Assembly: GCA_025210735.1 (NCBI GenBank)
Contig: JAOARD010000072.1
Location: 1-54,530, forward strand
Length of the DNA: 54,530 bases
Reading direction: 5' to 3'
Source of the DNA: Bacteroidales bacterium
GTDB lineage: Bacteria > Bacteroidota > Bacteroidia > Bacteroidales > UBA6680
Made by a program: the position numbers and the translations under genes. Positions 1 through 9,361 of the stretch are shown piece after piece; position 1 is the first letter of the stretch, and every line of letters begins with the position of its first letter. The notes under the pieces were generated by a model. It was not told where the DNA came from and made no database searches. It worked only from the letters and a program-made list of their open reading frames with translations.

Positions 1-837
1 ACCATTCAAAGTCCACTGATATACATTATCGTCTCTTGTAAGAGAGAACTCCATATTAAGAGCATCACCTGAGTTAAGTATCTCATCGCTATCTGCACCT
101 AAAGCTTTCTGTGGAGCACATATAAACTTAAAATCAGGATTTCCTGGAACCTGACCATCTATATATTTGGTTCTATCCTTCAGATGATCATTTAACGGAA
201 TAAGATCTTTAAATGATAGTCGGTTATTATCTACACGTACCAATTCAGCCCTATTGTTAATTCTGCTATAATAAGCCCCATCCGCAATATGGTCTAGTGG
301 CAAATCAGTGATCTCATTATTATGCAAACACAATTGAATTAAACCGCTATAAACATCACTACCATATGGTTCTCCCCATATCTCCTCATAAGGTTTCAGA
401 AACGATGTAAGGTTATTATGATCTAACCATATTTTACCATTATAGAAGCTCTTCATAGGGAACAATATATATGGCGTAACCTTTGTTATTTTATTCCAAC
501 TAAGATATATATCAAAATAAGAACCATGACCATAATTTAAATCATATATACCATTTTCAACATCTATCATAAAGTTATCAGGTACAACTCCTTCAAGGTT
601 ATTGTTACGTAAATCAAATAGTCTTATTTGACCATATGTAGATGAAGCGGTTTTAACATAAGGGATTTCTGTTCTCTTTTTAAGGATATTGAGATCATTA
701 AACTTCCAGTTTTCTCCATTACAACTATCCTTAAAATTCTGAAAAGCATTTATCTGATTTTTGGGAATACTTTGTGCTTTTATATTTGACACAAACATCA
801 AAAAGCTAAAAAGCAATAATAGTCTATTTACTCTCAT
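1..837 (-). CDS. Exported leucine-rich-repeat protein, truncated by the window edge
   Basis: The frame is open from the ATG at 837 down to base 1, giving 279 residues of an incomplete protein. It begins with a signal peptide (MRVNRLLLLFSFLMFVSNIKA, cleavage after A-x-A-like KAQ), then has irregular leucine-rich stretches such as IRLFDLRNNNLEG, LDHNNLTSF and LCLHNNEITDLPL. These have the LxxLxLxxNxL pattern of bacterial LRR proteins. The last visible part (NMEFSLTRDDNVYQW) looks like the start of an Ig- or PKD-like strand region, which often follows LRRs in exported Bacteroidota proteins. Exported or cell-surface location is inferred from the signal. The gene is divergent from the regulator at 1162. 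Function is unknown beyond probable protein binding. Confidence 0.75.
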   Translation of the reverse strand, partial: MRVNRLLLLFSFLMFVSNIKAQSIPKNQINAFQNFKDSCNGENWKFNDLNILKKRTEIPYVKTASSTYGQIRLFDLRNNNLEGVVPDNFMIDVENGIYDLNYGHGSYFDIYLSWNKITKVTPYILFPMKSFYNGKIWLDHNNLTSFLKPYEEIWGEPYGSDVYSGLIQLCLHNNEITDLPLDHIADGAYYSRINNRAELVRVDNNRLSFKDLIPLNDHLKDRTKYIDGQVPGNPDFKFICAPQKALGADSDEILNSGDALNMEFSLTRDDNVYQWTLNG

Positions 838-1087
838 AGTATACATTTTAATTAATTATATAATCGGCTTCTACTATCAGTATGGTTTGAGTAGTTATTT
901 TGCAATGTTATTAACAACATGTCGCTATAGTAACATGATACAAACATATTGCATAGATTTTACAAAAAATTAAAAGAGTGTATTCAATACGTAAGCAATA
1001 ATACCTAGTTTTCTCAAAATGCTGAAAATGTGTAATCAATAAGTAAGCATTATGGTAACAAATAATTAGCACAGATACTTTTTTTGC

Positions 1088-1095
1088 TATATTTC
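1088..1095 (+). promoter_or_regulatory. Candidate -7 box for the TPR-HTH regulator
   Basis: TATATTTC matches seven of the eight positions of the Bacteroidota -7 consensus TAnnTTTG, 67 bp before the ATG at 1162. No clear TTG lies at the right distance, so support is modest. If used, it rules out the in-frame upstream start at 1084. Confidence 0.35.
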
Positions 1096-1161
1096 CAACT
1101 CTATTTTAGCAAACATTTAGTTAAGTTAAATCAAACGATTATTTTCGCAAAAAATATCATT

Positions 1162-2955
1162 ATGGGGAAATATTATAAATTTTTAGTTATACTGTTATTA
1201 TGTATGTCTAATATTAAACACAGCACTGCTGAGATAATGCAAAACTCTGCTTATAAAGATTCAATTGTGCTTGTTGATAATAATAAAGAGACAGCAATGT
1301 TTCTTAGAGAAAAAGCACTACAGTATTCGCTAATAAACAAACCTGCTGAGGCAATTGAATATATACAGAGAGCTATTGAGATAAACCATGAAGCCGGTGA
1401 TAGTCTGAACCTAGGTATTGATTACAACTATAAAGGTAAAATATTTGAAAGACAGGAGCTATTCAGAGAATCTGCTGTGTTTTACTCTAAATCATATAAA
1501 CTATTAAAAGATCTGTCAGATTCTATAGCATGGGAAAGCCTAAAGCTGCACATTGTTGTAAGCAACAAAGGTGGTATATCGGCAAACAATAACTCACTGT
1601 TTTATATGGCTGAGGATCATCTTAAATACAGCTATAACAAACGTAAACACGCCGAACTGATGAATGTTAAAGCTGTTATACATGTAAAAACCGGACAGTT
1701 TAAACAGGCTATAAAACTCCTTGATTCAGCTATAATTATAAACAGAGAGCTGAATAATAAGACAAAACTCTCTATAAATTATACCAACAAAGGAGGCGCA
1801 TACTACAATATGAAGAATATAGATTCTGCGCAGAAATATCTTCAGTTAGGATACAACACAGCATATAAAGAGAAAACTGCTGAACAGATAGTCCGTAATG
1901 CTATTAACCTTGCCGCTATAATGCAACTAAAACGTAGATACGATAAGGCTCTGAATATCTATAATGAGATACTATCTACCAGACATAACGAGATGGGCTT
2001 TGAGACAAGAGCATCGTTGTTCTTTAATATATCAAGCGTATATTCAAGAAAAGGTGACTGGAACATGGCCACACAGTATCTTGACTCAGCATCAGTAAAT
2101 GCTAAAAGATGCTTTAATTACAAACTTCTTGTTACAATTTATAATTACAAAGCATCTATAGAGGCCAGAAGTAAAGATTTTAATAAAGCTTATGTATTCA
2201 GGTCGATATCAAGCAATTACAAAGACAGCCTAAAACATGTTGAGCTCTCAAATGCCATGACAAATGCGGAATGGAGCAGAAAACTAATTGAGCACGAAAG
2301 AAAACTTGAGAATCAGAGAAGCGACAAACTAAAAAAATATAAGAGCGCAAACAAAATATTATACTGGATATCTATACCAGCAATATTATTTCTGATTATA
2401 CTACTTATATATGTAGCTATTATCAGGAAAAAGTATACTAAAACTAAAAACATATCTATAAACTACGAGAACAGATTAAACCAATATAAAACAGACTTAC
2501 AGGATACAACCGAAAAGTATGAAGCTACGTCGTCTCTGAACAATTCGCTTACAAACGATCTGTCCAGAACACTATTTCTTATTCAGGAGTGCAGATCTAT
2601 ACTGTCTGAATTCCTTAAACGTATAAAGAAAGAGAGTCACTTTAGCAGTATTGTGACCGATATTGAAACTAAGATAAGAGGATTTAACGACCTTGCCAAC
2701 GAGTCTGATCTAATTAACGACAATTACAATAACAGAACCATTGATCTTAAAAATAAGATTACACAACGATATCAGAACCTCTCTAAGAGTGATCTTAAGT
2801 TATGTCTGCTATTAAAGTTACAATACTCTGTTAAAGAGATAGCTGTTTACAACAATACAACTACAAAAAGTGTAGAGGTATCAAGATACAGACTACGAAA
2901 GAAACTTGGCTATGAAGATTTGAATACATTTATTAGTGATTTGAATAAAATATAG
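1162..2955 (+). CDS. TPR-repeat membrane protein with C-terminal helix-turn-helix (transcriptional regulator)
   Basis: 597 residues from the ATG at 1162, chosen because it opens a signal peptide (MGKYYKFLVILLLCMSNI); an in-frame ATG at 1084 would bury that signal. A long tetratricopeptide-like helical region fills about residues 30-370 (for example AIEYIQRAIEINHEAGDS and AIKLLDSAIIINREL). One strong transmembrane segment lies at about 399-421 (WISIPAILFLIILLIYVAII), followed by a coiled coil. The C-terminal HTH is at about 545-595 (LKLCLLLKLQYSVKEIA, SVEVSRYRLRKKLG), LuxR/GerE-like. This is the common Bacteroidota type in which a periplasmic TPR sensor is joined through the membrane to a DNA-binding domain. 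The target genes are not evident; it is divergent from the LRR gene before it. Confidence 0.85.
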   Translation: MGKYYKFLVILLLCMSNIKHSTAEIMQNSAYKDSIVLVDNNKETAMFLREKALQYSLINKPAEAIEYIQRAIEINHEAGDSLNLGIDYNYKGKIFERQELFRESAVFYSKSYKLLKDLSDSIAWESLKLHIVVSNKGGISANNNSLFYMAEDHLKYSYNKRKHAELMNVKAVIHVKTGQFKQAIKLLDSAIIINRELNNKTKLSINYTNKGGAYYNMKNIDSAQKYLQLGYNTAYKEKTAEQIVRNAINLAAIMQLKRRYDKALNIYNEILSTRHNEMGFETRASLFFNISSVYSRKGDWNMATQYLDSASVNAKRCFNYKLLVTIYNYKASIEARSKDFNKAYVFRSISSNYKDSLKHVELSNAMTNAEWSRKLIEHERKLENQRSDKLKKYKSANKILYWISIPAILFLIILLIYVAIIRKKYTKTKNISINYENRLNQYKTDLQDTTEKYEATSSLNNSLTNDLSRTLFLIQECRSILSEFLKRIKKESHFSSIVTDIETKIRGFNDLANESDLINDNYNNRTIDLKNKITQRYQNLSKSDLKLCLLLKLQYSVKEIAVYNNTTTKSVEVSRYRLRKKLGYEDLNTFISDLNKI

Positions 2956-3042
2956 AGGCCTTTATTACACAACCTCTATATCGTTATTATTAACGAAAAA
3001 AATCTCTTATTCCCATTTATACTAGGTACAACAGATTGCTTA

Positions 3043-4320
3043 TTAGGAGTAATCTGTTGCTAAATATGGAACTTCTTTTTCAACTTCCTTTTTACTCATC
3101 TCCCACTCCTCTTTCATTAAAGCTTTGAACTCTAAGAATCCCATATCAGAATTGGGAACAAATGGCTCTATTTTATTATCAGATATATAGTCAAAAAACT
3201 CATAATGATCTGTATCTTCATTACCATACCTGTAGCATTGTATGGTAATACATGTAGGTCCGTCATTATATGGGTTCTTAAGTTGATGTACCTGATTCAA
3301 TCCGGGAGATAACCATGTTACGCTGTCTTTACCAAATACCCTTTCTGCAAAAGGTGTTGTATGGTCAGGAGATAACATTGCAAATAGACTAACTTTAATT
3401 TGACCGCTCAAAACACGTATTATTGCATTTGCACCAGCATGGTTATGTATCGGAGAGTAGTGTCCCGGAGGCCATATCTCCATTACATATGGTATTCCCG
3501 GAGAGTTTCCCTGATCAACACCAAGTGTAATACGTAAATATGTTTCTTCTTCATTACAGCTTCCAAATTCACAAGCCTTTTCTTTAAGCTTGTTATAACA
3601 CCATCCTTCAGGATTACGTATACTCTCCTCAATTGCAGCAACAAAATCCGGAAAATCTGGTGTATTTAACTGAAAATTTGTTCCGGATATATTTCCATAT
3701 AATACCTGACATGCTGTAGTAAGATTTTCTGGTACTGTTGCATTAATTAATGCTACATCAGTCATTGTTATTTTATCCGTTTCAACAATTAATAGAGGCG
3801 GCTCTATAGTTATAGGATCTCTCCACACCTCTATGCTATTAGCAGCATGGTTAGAGATTATCTCAACCTCTTGAACACTATTTACCCATAAATAATCACT
3901 TTCTGAATTAAACTTATAGTCAAATAGTTCTGTATTCAGCCTCATCTCTCCTTTTCCATAACTTATTCTAAGGTTATTACTATCTATACTAAACCAGTAA
4001 ACACAATCTTTATCATTATCTATTCCTCTCTCTGGTTTCGTAAAAACCGGTATATCAATCCATCTATCATTCCTTTTTTCCGATAAAAAAACTCCTTCAT
4101 CAGTTACCATCAACTTTATACCTCTACCTGAATCTACAGGATCGTTAATTACCCACGCAAAATCTTCCTTAGTTTTAAGAGTTACTGGTACAGTACCCTG
4201 GCCTCTAATAATGAGAGATACAATACATTTCTGTTCTTTTTCGCTATAACTATTATTAGTCAGTTTCTTCATTCTGGGTATGCCATTCTTCCTGCTTCTT
4301 CTTACAATTTTATTGCCCAT
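3043..4320 (-). CDS. Cysteine dioxygenase-like cupin protein with an extra N-terminal domain
   Basis: 425 residues. Residues about 205-395 resemble type I cysteine dioxygenase, the non-haem iron enzyme that oxidises cysteine to cysteine sulfinate. The cupin signature is present (PPGHYSPIHNHAGANAIIRV, with H292 and H294), and a third candidate iron ligand is H345 in LNQVHQLKNP. The H-x-H...H arrangement and the spacing of about 51 residues fit the family. The first 200 residues are not part of classical CDO (about 200 residues in total); they are beta-rich by composition and I do not recognise them. No signal peptide is seen, so the protein is probably cytosolic. The substrate could be another small thiol. 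It is divergent from the TtcA-like gene. Confidence 0.78.
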   Translation of the reverse strand: MGNKIVRRSRKNGIPRMKKLTNNSYSEKEQKCIVSLIIRGQGTVPVTLKTKEDFAWVINDPVDSGRGIKLMVTDEGVFLSEKRNDRWIDIPVFTKPERGIDNDKDCVYWFSIDSNNLRISYGKGEMRLNTELFDYKFNSESDYLWVNSVQEVEIISNHAANSIEVWRDPITIEPPLLIVETDKITMTDVALINATVPENLTTACQVLYGNISGTNFQLNTPDFPDFVAAIEESIRNPEGWCYNKLKEKACEFGSCNEEETYLRITLGVDQGNSPGIPYVMEIWPPGHYSPIHNHAGANAIIRVLSGQIKVSLFAMLSPDHTTPFAERVFGKDSVTWLSPGLNQVHQLKNPYNDGPTCITIQCYRYGNEDTDHYEFFDYISDNKIEPFVPNSDMGFLEFKALMKEEWEMSKKEVEKEVPYLATDYS

Positions 4321-4518
4321 TTGTCTATCTATTTTACATTATTATATATACACAAGTTAGTTACAATCATATTCAAATCATATTTCATGGTATTTCACAA
4401 CATAATGTGTTCAGCCATAAATCATCACTTTCAGAATTGTATTTTACAAAGCTTATAAAACACTATTTTTCAATACAAGCACAACTTAATCTTCATGTTT
4501 AACCTTCAGTTTTTATTA

Positions 4519-4526
4519 TATCTTTG
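4519..4526 (+). promoter_or_regulatory. Promoter -7 box of the ttcA-like gene
   Basis: TATCTTTG is an exact match to the Bacteroidota -7 consensus TAnnTTTG, 21 bp before the ATG at 4548, giving a very short leader. No clear TTG is seen at the -33 position. The box overlaps a possible TTG start at 4524, which argues for the ATG at 4548. Confidence 0.55.
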
Positions 4527-4547
4527 CGCTCAAACATTAAGGTTTTA

Positions 4548-5285
4548 ATGAAAAGATATAGCAAGGCAGAAAATGCACTAGTAAACAGATTACATAGTAA
4601 TGTTGGAAAGGCTATACATAAGTATAATCTTATAAATAGCGGCGACAGAATCCTGATTGGAGTATCGGGTGGAAAAGATTCACTTGGTTTATTAAAAATT
4701 CTTGGTGAGAGAAGAAGATACAGCAAAATAAATTTTGATATAATTGCGGTTCATATAAATGTACTTGAATTAGAATACGAGGCAGACAGGGAGTATCTGA
4801 ATAACATATGCGATAATCTTAATATAGAGATAATATACCGTGATATTAATGTTGACTTTGAAGCAGAGAGCAATAAACCAGCCTGTTTCAGATGTTCGTG
4901 GCACCGGCGTGTGGCTCTGTTTGATCTGGCTAAAGAGTTAAATTGTAACAAACTGGCTCTGGGGCACCATATGGACGATGCTCTGGAGACTCTGGTTATG
5001 AATATGATGTATCAGGCAACAATGAGTAGTCTGCCTGCTAAACTAGCTATGTTTAATGGTGATCTTGACATTATAAGACCCCTTATATTGTTAACAGATA
5101 ACGAGATGAAGGAGTATTGCAGAATTAACAACTTTAAGCTTGAGAATAAAAACTGTAAATATGAGGATCTTACAAAACGTAAAGCCACATCAAAAATAAT
5201 TGATAACATGACAGGTGGGAATAAACAACTAAAAGTAAATATGTTCAGATCTATGAGTAAGGTACAGGATGAATATCTGCCATAA
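4548..5285 (+). CDS. ttcA: TtcA-like tRNA 2-thiocytidine biosynthesis protein (PP-loop ATPase)
   Basis: 245 residues from the ATG at 4548. The PP-loop that binds ATP is at about residues 37-46 (GVSGGKDSLGLL). A CxxC pair follows (PACFRCSWHRR, about 113 and 116), and a third cysteine lies near 203 (ENKNCKYEDL). This matches the three cysteines that hold the iron-sulfur cluster in TtcA. GHHMDDALETLVMNM is the conserved family helix. TtcA converts cytidine 32 of certain tRNAs to 2-thiocytidine; related TtuA-type proteins thiolate other positions, so the exact target is inferred. The gene is convergent with the four-cysteine protein, only 3 bp apart, so the two probably share a termination zone. 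Confidence 0.85.
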   Translation: MKRYSKAENALVNRLHSNVGKAIHKYNLINSGDRILIGVSGGKDSLGLLKILGERRRYSKINFDIIAVHINVLELEYEADREYLNNICDNLNIEIIYRDINVDFEAESNKPACFRCSWHRRVALFDLAKELNCNKLALGHHMDDALETLVMNMMYQATMSSLPAKLAMFNGDLDIIRPLILLTDNEMKEYCRINNFKLENKNCKYEDLTKRKATSKIIDNMTGGNKQLKVNMFRSMSKVQDEYLP

Positions 5286-5288
5286 ATA

Positions 5289-5834
5289 TCAGTATGGCTC
5301 ATCGTACCATCGTGTAAGGCGCGATGTTTCTGATATCAATTTAGGACACTGCTCTGTAGGCAAAATAGCTTTTCGCTCAACCGGGCATCCGCACACATTA
5401 CATATAAATGACTCTGATGCACCAGAAAGAGTATAAGCTATGCCTTTTGCTAACCCTAAATCAGGACATTTCTTGCAATAACCTATTCTCTTATTATAAA
5501 CACTGTTACTCACCCTTCCGAAACCAAAGGCAGCCCATCTTAATAATGATTTAACACCCTTTATTATAAGACGATACTGAGGTTCAGGACTTTTCTTAAT
5601 TGTACATAACTCTTTATCAATAATATCCTGAATATAAGCATGATTATTCCTGTTAGCAATCAACGTGTTAAGAAACACGGTATCAGACAATGCTCTGTGT
5701 ATTAAGCTATCTGGTAATTTATCAGAATCAATATATAGTGCATCTGATAATAGCCTCTTAAATCTTAAAACCATATTATTTATGTAATGCGTTTTCATAA
5801 AAAGGAAGCTATCAGAACAGATATTAAACACCAA
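5289..5834 (-). CDS. Hypothetical protein with a C-terminal four-cysteine (zinc-ribbon-like) module
   Basis: 181 residues. The N-terminal 110 residues are helical and unrecognised. The C-terminal 70 contain C-x2-C (YCKKCPDLGLAKG) and C-x2-C-x-C (FICNVCGCPVERK), then TEQCPK, a pattern typical of a small metal-binding ribbon. In several phage and Bacteroidota proteins a similar 'ICGCP...K...CP' tail ends the protein. It stands last in a same-strand row with the 96-residue protein, kinase and FHA genes (gap 75 bp to the next), so a link to that signalling row is possible but unproven. An internal ATG at residue 13 (MKTHYINNMV) is an alternative start. Confidence 0.6.
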   Translation of the reverse strand: MVFNICSDSFLFMKTHYINNMVLRFKRLLSDALYIDSDKLPDSLIHRALSDTVFLNTLIANRNNHAYIQDIIDKELCTIKKSPEPQYRLIIKGVKSLLRWAAFGFGRVSNSVYNKRIGYCKKCPDLGLAKGIAYTLSGASESFICNVCGCPVERKAILPTEQCPKLISETSRLTRWYDEPY

Positions 5835-5909
5835 TAGATATAAAACTTACTGATTTTAAACCTTGTTAAAACAGCATAGCAAACTACCCTAACAGCTTCC
5901 TGAAAAAGA

Positions 5910-6200
5910 TTACATCATTGATGTCATCTTCACTCCTTTTTCCTTAAGCATTGGCTCAACAAGTTCATTAATCTTTGAGTTGATAACCGAACATGGTGCA
6001 TACCAAGGACTATCTACACACTGTAATGACAGGTTATGATTAGTCGGGTTGTAATTCCATGCAATAGTAAAACCTTTTTCTGTCTGTTTACCACTATCAG
6101 AATTAATAGTAATACCAAGTTCTGCATGAACCTTAGCTTTCATCTTTTCCCAGATATCCTGCGTTACACCATTGTAACTTAGCTTTGCACAAGCTCCCAT
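5910..6200 (-). CDS. Small conserved-looking protein of unknown function
   Basis: 96 residues beginning MGACAKLSYNGVTQDIWEKM. It has no transmembrane segment and no lipobox; the early cysteine is not preceded by a hydrophobic stretch. The composition is mixed alpha/beta with a tryptophan-rich centre (FTIAWNYNPTNHNLSLQC) and a possible second disulfide or metal cysteine (SPWYAPCSV). It lies between the kinase and the four-cysteine protein, all on the minus strand. It may be a substrate or partner of the kinase module, which is inference from position only. Confidence 0.6.
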   Translation of the reverse strand: MGACAKLSYNGVTQDIWEKMKAKVHAELGITINSDSGKQTEKGFTIAWNYNPTNHNLSLQCVDSPWYAPCSVINSKINELVEPMLKEKGVKMTSMM

Positions 6201-6322
6201 AATTATAAATATTAGTTAATAATTAAATAAGTTATCTGAAATTAGTAAAGCTGAGTCTAATATAATATTTCAACATATTTCACTAAACACAGCTTAACAA
6301 AACGTTCTTTATCATCATGTTA

Positions 6323-7168
6323 CTAATAACTTACTGTATTGCCTGCTGCCAAATAGAATGTATACTTACTTCTGTGTATTCTATTGTATATAGTTCTTAC
6401 ATCAACTTTTGCAAACATACTCAACAGGTCTGACGATGTTACATACCCATACCTATCAGGAAACAGTGCATATTTAAGAACTTCGCCCGCAGGATGACTT
6501 CTGATAGCATGTGGTAATAAACAATTTTCTGTAGTCCCTGATTTATTAATATTACTCTTTATACCTGTTAAACACTCAAGCAGTATAATACCCCAGGCAT
6601 ATATATCACTATACTCAGCAACACCACTCTCTTGTATTATATCGGGAGCAATATAACGTGGCGTTCCCTGTTTGCATCTGTTTTTGTGTATATTACAATC
6701 AAACTTTGATTGTATAAACTCACTACTACCAAAATCTATCAGTTTAACTATACCATCAGTTATCAGTATATTATCAGGCTTAATATCATTATGTACAACA
6801 CCTTCAGAGTGGATATAACATATTGTACATAGCAGTTGAAACATTATACTCTTCAGATTTGTATATGATATATCTCTGTTTAACATCATGTTTGCTAAAC
6901 ATAACCCTTTAATATATTCAAACACTGCAAAGGTTTTGCATCCCGATAACTCTCCGTATCCCAATAGTTTTACAATACCGTTATTATCAAGTCTGGAACA
7001 TACTTCTATCTCTCTATTCAAACTCAAACAATTAGCTACCTTACAATACTTAACAGCAACATTGTCGCCATTTTTTATATTAAAGGCTCCATATATCCTT
7101 CCAAATCCTCCTTCACTAATCTTATTTATAAGATAAAAGTCTTTAATATCATACAACTTTGTTTCCAT
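6323..7168 (-). CDS. Serine/threonine protein kinase (Hanks type)
   Basis: 281 residues from the ATG at 7168, which follows the recurrent leader CAATTATAAACAG directly; an ATG 27 bp upstream would put this leader inside the gene. All the main kinase motifs are visible: glycine loop SEGGFGRIYG (18-27), VAVK lysine (K40), catalytic loop HNDIKPDN (126-133, with HND in place of HRD), DFG (145-147) and the activation segment GTPRYIAPD. The end of the protein is a short helical tail with no membrane segment and no PASTA repeats, so it is a soluble cytosolic kinase. The FHA gene immediately upstream suggests that phosphothreonine is read by that protein. Confidence 0.9.
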   Translation of the reverse strand: METKLYDIKDFYLINKISEGGFGRIYGAFNIKNGDNVAVKYCKVANCLSLNREIEVCSRLDNNGIVKLLGYGELSGCKTFAVFEYIKGLCLANMMLNRDISYTNLKSIMFQLLCTICYIHSEGVVHNDIKPDNILITDGIVKLIDFGSSEFIQSKFDCNIHKNRCKQGTPRYIAPDIIQESGVAEYSDIYAWGIILLECLTGIKSNINKSGTTENCLLPHAIRSHPAGEVLKYALFPDRYGYVTSSDLLSMFAKVDVRTIYNRIHRSKYTFYLAAGNTVSY

Positions 7169-7278
7169 CTGTTTATAATTGCTTTCAATAATCATTCAGA
7201 GCTTGCATGATTTAGTAATACTCTTCAATTTCATGCTCATGATTACCTCATTTTAAAATAGTTCTGGTTCAAACATAT

Positions 7279-8244
7279 TTAAATCACGCACACCTCTCCG
7301 TTACTGAGAATACACTTACCCTCTTTCATTACAACAAAGTTATTGTGTGCAAATCTCAACTCTCCACTTCTACGCTCAATTATATTCGAAAACTTAAATC
7401 CAAAAGGTTTTAATCCTATAAGCTGTTTACGCAGCCTATATATCAGTAGATTAAGATAATATACATCAACATTCTTACAACACTCCTTTGACAAATCTTC
7501 AATAATCAGATCAACACTACACCATCCCTGATCATCAATATTATATCTGTTTTTAATATCTCTGTATTTGCCTCTTGCCAGAGCCAGAAGCAGATAATTG
7601 TGTACCCTGTCTCCCAGATCCATAACCATATTATTAAGAACAATCTTAACATTTATATGCTCCTCATCAGGGCTAAGTGTAAAACAGAAACATGAATCCT
7701 TAACCGATGATCCATAATCTATTGTTTCATCAAACACCTCATTCTCTATATATTTCCAGCTCTCATTATTAAATTTGTAGATATGATTATTCTCAAGCTT
7801 AATAATTGTATCCTCAACTGAAGCATTCCACACACCTTCTGAAGTATAGAAAAAAGAGATATCAGGATGATCTTCACTTGGTAAAGCATGACAAGAGATT
7901 AATTGCAAAAATTTACACTTATCTGTAACAGAAACAAGATAACTTGAAGGAGGTTTTATATCATCTAAACACCACTCAATACTTCTGTCTGCACAAAACC
8001 TTATTTTATCACCAAACTTAAGTTTTAAGTTATCCATATGTATCAATTGATTATTTACAAACGAACCGTTTCTACTATGATCTTTAAAATACCACACCCC
8101 TTCTTTCCAGTATATAGTAGCATGTTGTCTTGATACATCTTCATTACATATATAAGTATTTACTCCATATATATTCCGACCGAACATATGTTGAGATTGG
8201 AGTAAAACAAGCTCTCCAGTTTCAATATTTTTAAGAATAGCCAT
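7279..8244 (-). CDS. FHA-domain protein with C-terminal winged-helix-like region
   Basis: 321 residues from the ATG at 8244; an upstream TTG at 8262 is less likely. The N-terminal FHA domain (about 1-90) shows the phosphothreonine-binding signature: GRN (22-24), SRQH (38-41) and RNGSFVNN. A middle region of about 110 residues is unrecognised. Residues about 205-300 (LLLALARGKYRDI, YLNLLIYRLRKQL, RRSGELRF) resemble an OmpR-like winged helix, where a recognition helix is followed by a beta hairpin. This suggests a DNA-binding regulator switched by phosphorylation. It lies 110 bp upstream of the kinase on the same strand, so co-transcription and kinase-FHA signalling are likely. Confidence 0.82.
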   Translation of the reverse strand: MAILKNIETGELVLLQSQHMFGRNIYGVNTYICNEDVSRQHATIYWKEGVWYFKDHSRNGSFVNNQLIHMDNLKLKFGDKIRFCADRSIEWCLDDIKPPSSYLVSVTDKCKFLQLISCHALPSEDHPDISFFYTSEGVWNASVEDTIIKLENNHIYKFNNESWKYIENEVFDETIDYGSSVKDSCFCFTLSPDEEHINVKIVLNNMVMDLGDRVHNYLLLALARGKYRDIKNRYNIDDQGWCSVDLIIEDLSKECCKNVDVYYLNLLIYRLRKQLIGLKPFGFKFSNIIERRSGELRFAHNNFVVMKEGKCILSNGEVCVI

Positions 8245-8469
8245 TAATAAATTAGTTAACAATACCTATACTTATTAAATATAATAATAATTTTGATCTG
8301 TTTATAATTTTTTTTTAGTTATCAGATGTAATTTCGCATTAAGATTGTTTCTGAGTACAGGTAAAATCCTTCTTATATTCGTTTTGTCTTAACAATATAA
8401 TAACAAGCAGTTTTGTCTGTTCTGTACTCATATTACAAAACATAGTACTTACTGTTTCTGATAAAAAGT

Positions 8470-8477
8470 TATATTTG
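8470..8477 (+). promoter_or_regulatory. Promoter -7 box for the MBL-fold hydrolase gene
   Basis: TATATTTG is an exact match to the consensus TAnnTTTG, 23 bp before the ATG at 8501. No clear TTG is seen at the -33 distance. Confidence 0.6.
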
Positions 8478-8500
8478 CACACTCAACAACAAATGCACTA

Positions 8501-9361
8501 ATGAAGCTTCAAAGGCTAACAGAGAATATATGGTATCTGCCATCTGATAAAAGCAAAGACAGACCAGTACTTGGATATATAGACGGTAAACACCCGATAA
8601 TAATTGATGCCGGAAATTCAGAAGCTCATGCAGAGATGTTTATCAATGAGTTAAAGAGTAACAATCTTAAGCATCCGGAAAAGGTAATTATTACGCACTG
8701 GCACTGGGATCATGTATTTGGTATCCATAGAATTAATGCAAAAACTATAACAACTACAGAAACAGCCGAGAAACTAAAATACCTGTCTGAACTAAAATGG
8801 AGTAACAATGATATAGATAACAGGGTTAAAACAGGCGAAGAGATAGAGTTCTGCAGGGAGTATATACTAAAAGAGTTACCTGATAACAACAGGGTAATAA
8901 ATATTAAACATGCCGATAATACCTTTGATAAGGTATACAAAGGAGATACAAATAATATTAAATATCAGGTAGAATGTATAGATTGTGACCACTCTGAAGA
9001 CTCATGTATTATAATAGCAGAAGATGAAGGAGTCCTGTTTCTTGGTGATTCGCTATATATGAATCTTCATACAAAAGAGTGGACATATACAGTGGAGAAA
9101 CTAATTCCGTATCTAAAAAAACTGCTAAGTTATAATGCTGAACACTACATTGCATCGCACCAACCACCTCTGTTAAGAAGAGATATAGAGTGTATGTTAG
9201 CCACTGCCGAACAGGTATATGAGCTTATAAAGAAGCATGGCTACAACAAACAACTCATCAGCAATAATATAAACCATGACCATAAAAACTATTCAACCGA
9301 TTTTGCATCAGATATTATAGATGGATTTATAAATAACCATAACTTAGTTGTTAATGATTAA
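8501..9361 (+). CDS. Metallo-beta-lactamase-fold hydrolase
   Basis: 286 residues. The metal-binding motif HWHWDH is at 66-71 (the HxHxDH signature of the fold). Downstream are a further ligand candidate region CDHSEDSCIII, the conserved aspartate strand GVLFLGDSLY and IASHQPPL near the end. The fold hydrolyses many ester, thioester and phosphodiester substrates; the sequence does not show which. No signal peptide is present, so it is probably cytosolic. It is divergent from the FHA gene and has its own promoter, so it need not belong to the kinase module. Confidence 0.85.
   Translation: MKLQRLTENIWYLPSDKSKDRPVLGYIDGKHPIIIDAGNSEAHAEMFINELKSNNLKHPEKVIITHWHWDHVFGIHRINAKTITTTETAEKLKYLSELKWSNNDIDNRVKTGEEIEFCREYILKELPDNNRVINIKHADNTFDKVYKGDTNNIKYQVECIDCDHSEDSCIIIAEDEGVLFLGDSLYMNLHTKEWTYTVEKLIPYLKKLLSYNAEHYIASHQPPLLRRDIECMLATAEQVYELIKKHGYNKQLISNNINHDHKNYSTDFASDIIDGFINNHNLVVND

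Noticed and set aside
761..973. A 70-codon plus-strand hydrophobic frame
   Set aside because: It is antisense to the start of the LRR gene and to the promoter region; its hydrophobic look comes from AT-rich bases.
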